In this document: positions 6,786 to 9,661 of the stretch, piece by piece
How the letters are laid out: each line of letters starts with the position of its first letter
Position numbering within the stretch: the stretch's first letter is position 1
Source of the DNA: an uncultured Chloroflexota bacterium
Lineage (GTDB): Bacteria; Chloroflexota; Anaerolineae; Aggregatilineales; Phototrophicaceae
Direction of reading: 5' to 3'
Assembly: GCA_937927665.1 (NCBI GenBank)
Contig: CALBRY010000108.1
Coordinates: 1-9,661 of the forward strand
Length of the DNA: 9,661 nt
Made by a program: the position numbers and the translations under genes
The notes under the pieces: generated by a model
The model's database searches: none
Told to the model about the DNA's origin: nothing
Seen by the model: only the letters and a program-made list of their open reading frames with translations

Positions 6786-6814
6786 TTGACATACCACCGG
6801 AAGGGTGGTATTTT
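6786..6814 (+). promoter_or_regulatory. Promoter of the LacI-family repressor gene
   Basis: A perfect -35 TTGACA lies at 6786-6791 and a TATTTT -10 at 6809-6814, with the optimal 17-bp spacer. Transcription should start near 6821, placing the first operator palindrome about 5-25 bases downstream and the ATG about 30 bases downstream. Repressor bound there would block its own transcription. Confidence 0.65.
6791..6814 (+). terminator. Possible intrinsic terminator hairpin inside the repressor promoter spacer
   Basis: ATACCACC (6791-6798) and GGTGGTAT (6804-6811) are exact reverse complements separated by the loop GGAAG, and the stem runs into TTTT at 6811-6814. It lies 45 bases after the stop of the membrane protein gene, a normal place for a terminator. 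The T-run is short, so termination may be partial. It also fills the -35/-10 spacer of the repressor promoter, so it could instead be a protein-binding inverted repeat. Confidence 0.45.
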
Positions 6815-6825
6815 ACACAAAATTG

Positions 6826-6845
6826 AATTGCAATCGATTGCAATT
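6826..6845. promoter_or_regulatory. LacI-type operator O1 (repressor gene)
   Basis: A 20-bp perfect palindrome: the core TTGCAATCGATTGCAA flanked by AA and TT. The central CpG and even-numbered symmetry are typical of LacI/GalR-family operators. It sits between the predicted transcription start and the ATG of the repressor gene. Confidence 0.85.
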
Positions 6846-6851
6846 GCGAAG

Positions 6852-7868
6852 ATGAAGCCAAAACTGACGTTAGTCGATATTGCGAAAATGACGGGGATGT
6901 CTACCTCGACGGTGTCACGCGCCTTGAACAACAGCCCGCTCATTAACGACGAAACGAAACAACGAATTCAGGCAATTGCGCGGGATCACAACTACCAGAT
7001 TCATCTCGGTGCGCGTAATTTTCGCCTCAAAAAGAGTTTCGTCGTTGCTGTTGTCATTCCGATTGAAACCAGCGATGCCGCGACGCTCACAAACCCGTTT
7101 ATTCTTGAATTCATCGGTTCAGTTGGATTTGAATTACGCAACAACGGCTACGACTTACTGCTCATCCAAGATCGTAAAATCAATGAACGTTATCTGCGAT
7201 CCGGTCTGGTTGACGGTTTTATTCAGCTCGGTCACGGAGAGTACCCAATCCTCAACAGCCTTCCTGATAATGTCCCACTGGCAGTCTGGGGACCGCCATT
7301 CCCCGGGCAAAGATACTGCACAGTTGGCATTGATAACTGGGCGCTTTCCCGAGAAGCGGTAGAACATTTGATGAGATTAGGTCGGCGGCGTATTGGGCTG
7401 ATCACAACGCACGATCATGTCAAAGGGACGACCGAAGCCAGTAACCGCCTTCAGGGGTATCAGGAAGCGCTGAGCAATGCAGGTTTCCCGATTGACCCTG
7501 CGCTGATTGTCAGCACTGATTGGAATCCCTCATCGGGGGTCGGAGCGACTCACCAGCTCATTGAACAAGCACCGGATGTGGATGCCATTTTCGTCAGCAG
7601 CGGTGATGCGATGGCGCTGGTTGTCATGGAAACGCTGCGAGAGTTAGGACGATCCATGCCGGAAGATGTTGCCATCGTCGGTTTTGACGGCAGTTCTGTC
7701 GGGGAAACAGGTGCGATGCCACTCACGACAGTGAGTCAGGAAATTCGGGGCACGGGCGCGAAACTGCTGGTCGAGAGTTTGATGCAGCTCATTGATGGGA
7801 AGAAAGCACCTACGCAGGTTATAGAGGGTAGGTTGATTGTGCGGCGTTCTTGCGGTGCCGTAATGTAG
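6852..7868 (+). CDS. LacI/GalR-family transcriptional repressor
   Basis: From the ATG at 6852 the protein has 338 residues, the normal length for the family. Residues 6-26 are the DNA-binding helix-turn-helix (LTLVDIAKMTGMSTSTVSRAL), with recognition residues T18, S19 and R23 by alignment to LacI Y17, Q18 and R22. Residues about 50-60 form the hinge helix, with F57 where LacI-type proteins usually have the intercalating Leu. The rest is a periplasmic-binding-protein-like sensor domain (VVAVVIP, GLVDGFIQLG, VGIDNW, RRRIGLITT, RLQGYQEAL, DAIFVSSGDAMAL, DVAIVGFDG, PLTTVSQ). The frame is open to a TTG at 6786, but that is the -35 element and the stretch contains the operator, so ATG is chosen. 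No strong Shine-Dalgarno is seen. The adjacent alpha-glucosidase and the shared operators indicate control of alpha-glucoside use, with a maltose-like or related sugar as likely inducer (inferred). Confidence 0.93.
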   Translation: MKPKLTLVDIAKMTGMSTSTVSRALNNSPLINDETKQRIQAIARDHNYQIHLGARNFRLKKSFVVAVVIPIETSDAATLTNPFILEFIGSVGFELRNNGYDLLLIQDRKINERYLRSGLVDGFIQLGHGEYPILNSLPDNVPLAVWGPPFPGQRYCTVGIDNWALSREAVEHLMRLGRRRIGLITTHDHVKGTTEASNRLQGYQEALSNAGFPIDPALIVSTDWNPSSGVGATHQLIEQAPDVDAIFVSSGDAMALVVMETLRELGRSMPEDVAIVGFDGSSVGETGAMPLTTVSQEIRGTGAKLLVESLMQLIDGKKAPTQVIEGRLIVRRSCGAVM

Positions 7869-7885
7869 TTTTATTTTTCGTAAAA

Positions 7886-7901
7886 TTGCAATCGATTGCA
7901 A
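7886..7901. promoter_or_regulatory. LacI-type operator O2
   Basis: A 16-bp perfect palindrome TTGCAATCGATTGCAA, identical to the cores of O1 and O3. It starts 17 bases after the repressor stop codon and its centre is 113 bp upstream of the O3 centre, so the two could act together by looping or cooperative binding. Confidence 0.8.
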
Positions 7902-7995
7902 GATTCAGCGTTTTTTGGTGTGGCGATAGAACGGTAGGCGCATTGCTGCTGAACTAACGCCAACGTTCTGACAGATTGAAGGTTGTTTTTGCACG

Positions 7996-8017
7996 GGATT
8001 GCAATCGATTGCAATCC
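7996..8017. promoter_or_regulatory. LacI-type operator O3 (glucosidase gene)
   Basis: A 22-bp perfect palindrome: the 16-bp core TTGCAATCGATTGCAA flanked by GGA and TCC. It ends 19 bases before the chosen ATG of the glucosidase gene, where bound repressor would obstruct initiation or early elongation. I could not find a convincing -35/-10 pair for this gene between O2 and O3. Confidence 0.85.
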
Positions 8018-8036
8018 GAAACGGGATGAGAGCCAA

Positions 8037-9661
8037 ATGCTGTTTCGCATGAATGCCGGTTCGAAAGTTTTTCAACCCCAGAAAGATGCCCTCTGGTGGC
8101 AGTCTGCCGTTTTCTACGAGGTTTACATTCGCAGTTTTCAAGACTCGAATGGAGACGGCATTGGTGATTTACGGGGCATTGAGCAGCGGCTCCCCTACCT
8201 AAAACAGCTTGGCATTGATGCGATCTGGATCACGCCGTTTTATCCCAGTCCGATGGCAGATTTCGGCTACGATGTGAGCGACTACACGGGCGTTGATCCG
8301 TCTTTTGGCACGATGGCGGATTTTGACCACTTACTTCAGTCCGCGCACGATCTCAACATTCGCATTGTCATCGATATGGTGCTGAATCACACGTCGGATG
8401 CACATCCTTGGTTCAGCGAGTCCCGTAGTTCGCGCACAAACCCCAAGCGTGACTGGTATATCTGGCGCGACGCGAAACCGGACGGATCACCGCCAAACAA
8501 TTGGACAACTTTTTTCGGCGGAAGCGCGTGGACATGGGATGCCAATACGGAGCAATACTATCTGCACCTGTTTCTTGACCGTCAACCGGATTTGAACTGG
8601 CGCAATCCCGAAGTTGTTCAGGCAATGGAGTCGGTACTGCGTTTCTGGCTAGACAAAGGTGTCGATGGTTTCCGCTTGGATGCCATCAACTTTCTCGTCA
8701 AGCACGAGGCGTTTCCCGATATGCCCGTCGTCACCAACGCGACCGGCGGCGATCTCGTTCAATACCATATCTACGTCAACAATCAACCGGAACTGCATCC
8801 GCTGCTGCAAGCTGTGCGCCGCGTACTCGGTTCGTATCCCGGCGATCGCGTGCTGATCGGTGAAACAGGGACACTCAAAGCACCGGAACTCTCCCAGTTC
8901 TATGGTGCGGGTCTTGACGAGATTCATCTGCCGATGATCGTGCTGCCGCTGCATACGTCATGGCAGGCACAAGCCATGCGTGCCTGTCTGCTGGATTTCT
9001 ATGCGGGACTACCCCAAGGCGCAACACCGCATTTTGTCTTCAGCAACCACGACGACAAACGGCTGATCACCCGCTACGGTTATGAGCATCACCGCTCAAT
9101 TGCCATGCTGCTGCTCACGCTGATGGGATCGCCGATTTTGTACTACGGCGACGAAATCGCCATGTGCGATACGGATATTCCACCGGAAAAGCGCGTAGAT
9201 ACGGCTGGCATGATTGACCCTGACAATTATCCGGGGCGCGACCCGAACCGCACACCCATGCAGTGGCGTGCGAGTGAACACGCGGGCTTCACCCCCGATT
9301 CCGTTGAACCGTGGCTGCCTGTCAACGACAACCGCAGCACGATCAATGTCGCCGCCCAAGAAGAAACTCCCGGCTCGACGCTCAACTTCTATAAAACACT
9401 GCTCCAACTTCGGAGTGACTCCCGCGTGCTGCGCGAAGGCAGCATCCAATTTTCAGAGCACAGCGGCGATGTGCTCGCCTATTTACGGGAATGCGGCGCT
9501 GAACGTCTGTTGATCGTGATCAACTTTGGCGGCGATTCCCATGTCCTTGATCTGTCATCGCTGGCAGATCATGCCCAATGTGTACTCTCCAGCACGATGC
9601 AGCGTCCGGAAGCTGTATCGGTTGCTGAGGTGGCTCTCAACGCCTATGAGAGTGTGTTGTT
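8037..9661 (+). CDS. GH13 alpha-glucosidase (oligo-glucosidase type), 3' end missing
   Basis: 541 residues are visible and the frame is still open at the right edge. Relatives are about 530-560 residues long, so little is missing. The (beta/alpha)8 core shows all GH13 signatures: region I DMVLNH (D113-H118), QPDLNW (183-188), region II GFRLDAINF with nucleophile D215, region III LIGETG with acid/base E276, and region IV FSNHDD with D339. DSNGDGIGDLRG (36-47) is the metal-binding loop of oligo-1,6-glucosidase-like enzymes. The PILYYGDE and NRTPMQW segments are also typical. There is no signal peptide, so it should act in the cytoplasm on imported oligosaccharides, releasing glucose from non-reducing ends. 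A216 after the nucleophile is not the Val linked to alpha-1,6 preference, so alpha-1,4 substrates are more likely (inferred). The ATG at 8037 is preferred over the in-frame ATG at 8049 because GAG-rich sequence precedes it. Confidence 0.93.
   Translation, partial: MLFRMNAGSKVFQPQKDALWWQSAVFYEVYIRSFQDSNGDGIGDLRGIEQRLPYLKQLGIDAIWITPFYPSPMADFGYDVSDYTGVDPSFGTMADFDHLLQSAHDLNIRIVIDMVLNHTSDAHPWFSESRSSRTNPKRDWYIWRDAKPDGSPPNNWTTFFGGSAWTWDANTEQYYLHLFLDRQPDLNWRNPEVVQAMESVLRFWLDKGVDGFRLDAINFLVKHEAFPDMPVVTNATGGDLVQYHIYVNNQPELHPLLQAVRRVLGSYPGDRVLIGETGTLKAPELSQFYGAGLDEIHLPMIVLPLHTSWQAQAMRACLLDFYAGLPQGATPHFVFSNHDDKRLITRYGYEHHRSIAMLLLTLMGSPILYYGDEIAMCDTDIPPEKRVDTAGMIDPDNYPGRDPNRTPMQWRASEHAGFTPDSVEPWLPVNDNRSTINVAAQEETPGSTLNFYKTLLQLRSDSRVLREGSIQFSEHSGDVLAYLRECGAERLLIVINFGGDSHVLDLSSLADHAQCVLSSTMQRPEAVSVAEVALNAYESVL

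Noticed and set aside
6786..6851. N-terminal extension of the LacI-type repressor from TTG at 6786
   Set aside because: The stretch holds the -35 box, a hairpin, the -10 box and the operator, and the family normally starts a few residues before the helix-turn-helix.
7869..7901. Terminator after the repressor gene
   Set aside because: Only a 5-bp AT stem (TTTTA/TAAAA) and the operator palindrome are present, with no GC-rich stem followed by a T-run.
7902..7995. Promoter elements for the glucosidase gene, such as CTGACA at 7968 or TTGAAG at 7976
   Set aside because: No -10 like hexamer sits at a workable distance from either, so no call is made.
8398..9513. Alternative-frame ORFs on both strands within the glucosidase gene
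   Set aside because: They lie within a continuous GH13 reading frame with all catalytic regions intact.
1..9661. tRNA, rRNA, insertion sequence or attachment site
   Set aside because: No cloverleaf, ribosomal sequence, transposase or terminal inverted repeats were seen on either strand.

Overview
The window (about 9.7 kb, moderate GC) looks like a chromosomal segment from a free-living bacterium. A large TIR/NB-ARC/WD-repeat protein, an Imm5-like protein, and a LacI-type regulator paired with a GH13 glucosidase would suit Chloroflexota (Anaerolineae-like). That assignment is inference from protein style only; no marker gene is present.

Left part (1-5378). The window opens inside a plus-strand gene for a nucleoside 2-deoxyribosyltransferase-like protein. 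Its stop meets, tail to tail, the stop of a minus-strand two-gene unit. The first gene of that unit (1149-5378) encodes a 1409-residue STAND/NLR-type protein: an N-terminal TIR domain, an NB-ARC NTPase module, a helical linker and 18 WD-type repeats. Its TAA is followed directly by the ATG of the second gene, a secreted GH16 glycoside hydrolase. A perfect TATAAT -10 box and a good Shine-Dalgarno precede the STAND gene.

Middle (5379-6746). Divergent from the STAND gene is a short coding-like stretch that appears split between two reading frames. It overlaps by GTGA an Imm5-like immunity-family gene (5671-6186) with no toxin beside it. A small two-helix membrane protein of unknown function follows.

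Right part (6747-9661). A LacI-family repressor gene is followed by a GH13 alpha-glucosidase that runs off the right edge. Three perfect palindromes with the same 16-bp core TTGCAATCGATTGCAA lie before the repressor gene (one) and between it and the glucosidase (two). This makes a self-contained, autoregulated alpha-glucoside utilisation locus. The repressor promoter has a perfect TTGACA, and its -35/-10 spacer holds an 8-bp hairpin followed by T residues, which may also end transcription of the upstream gene.

For novelty, the STAND protein and its surroundings (TIR NLR, orphan Imm5-like protein, deoxyribosyltransferase-like protein, coupled exported GH16 enzyme) resemble a defence or conflict neighbourhood. 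The sequence does not prove that they work together.
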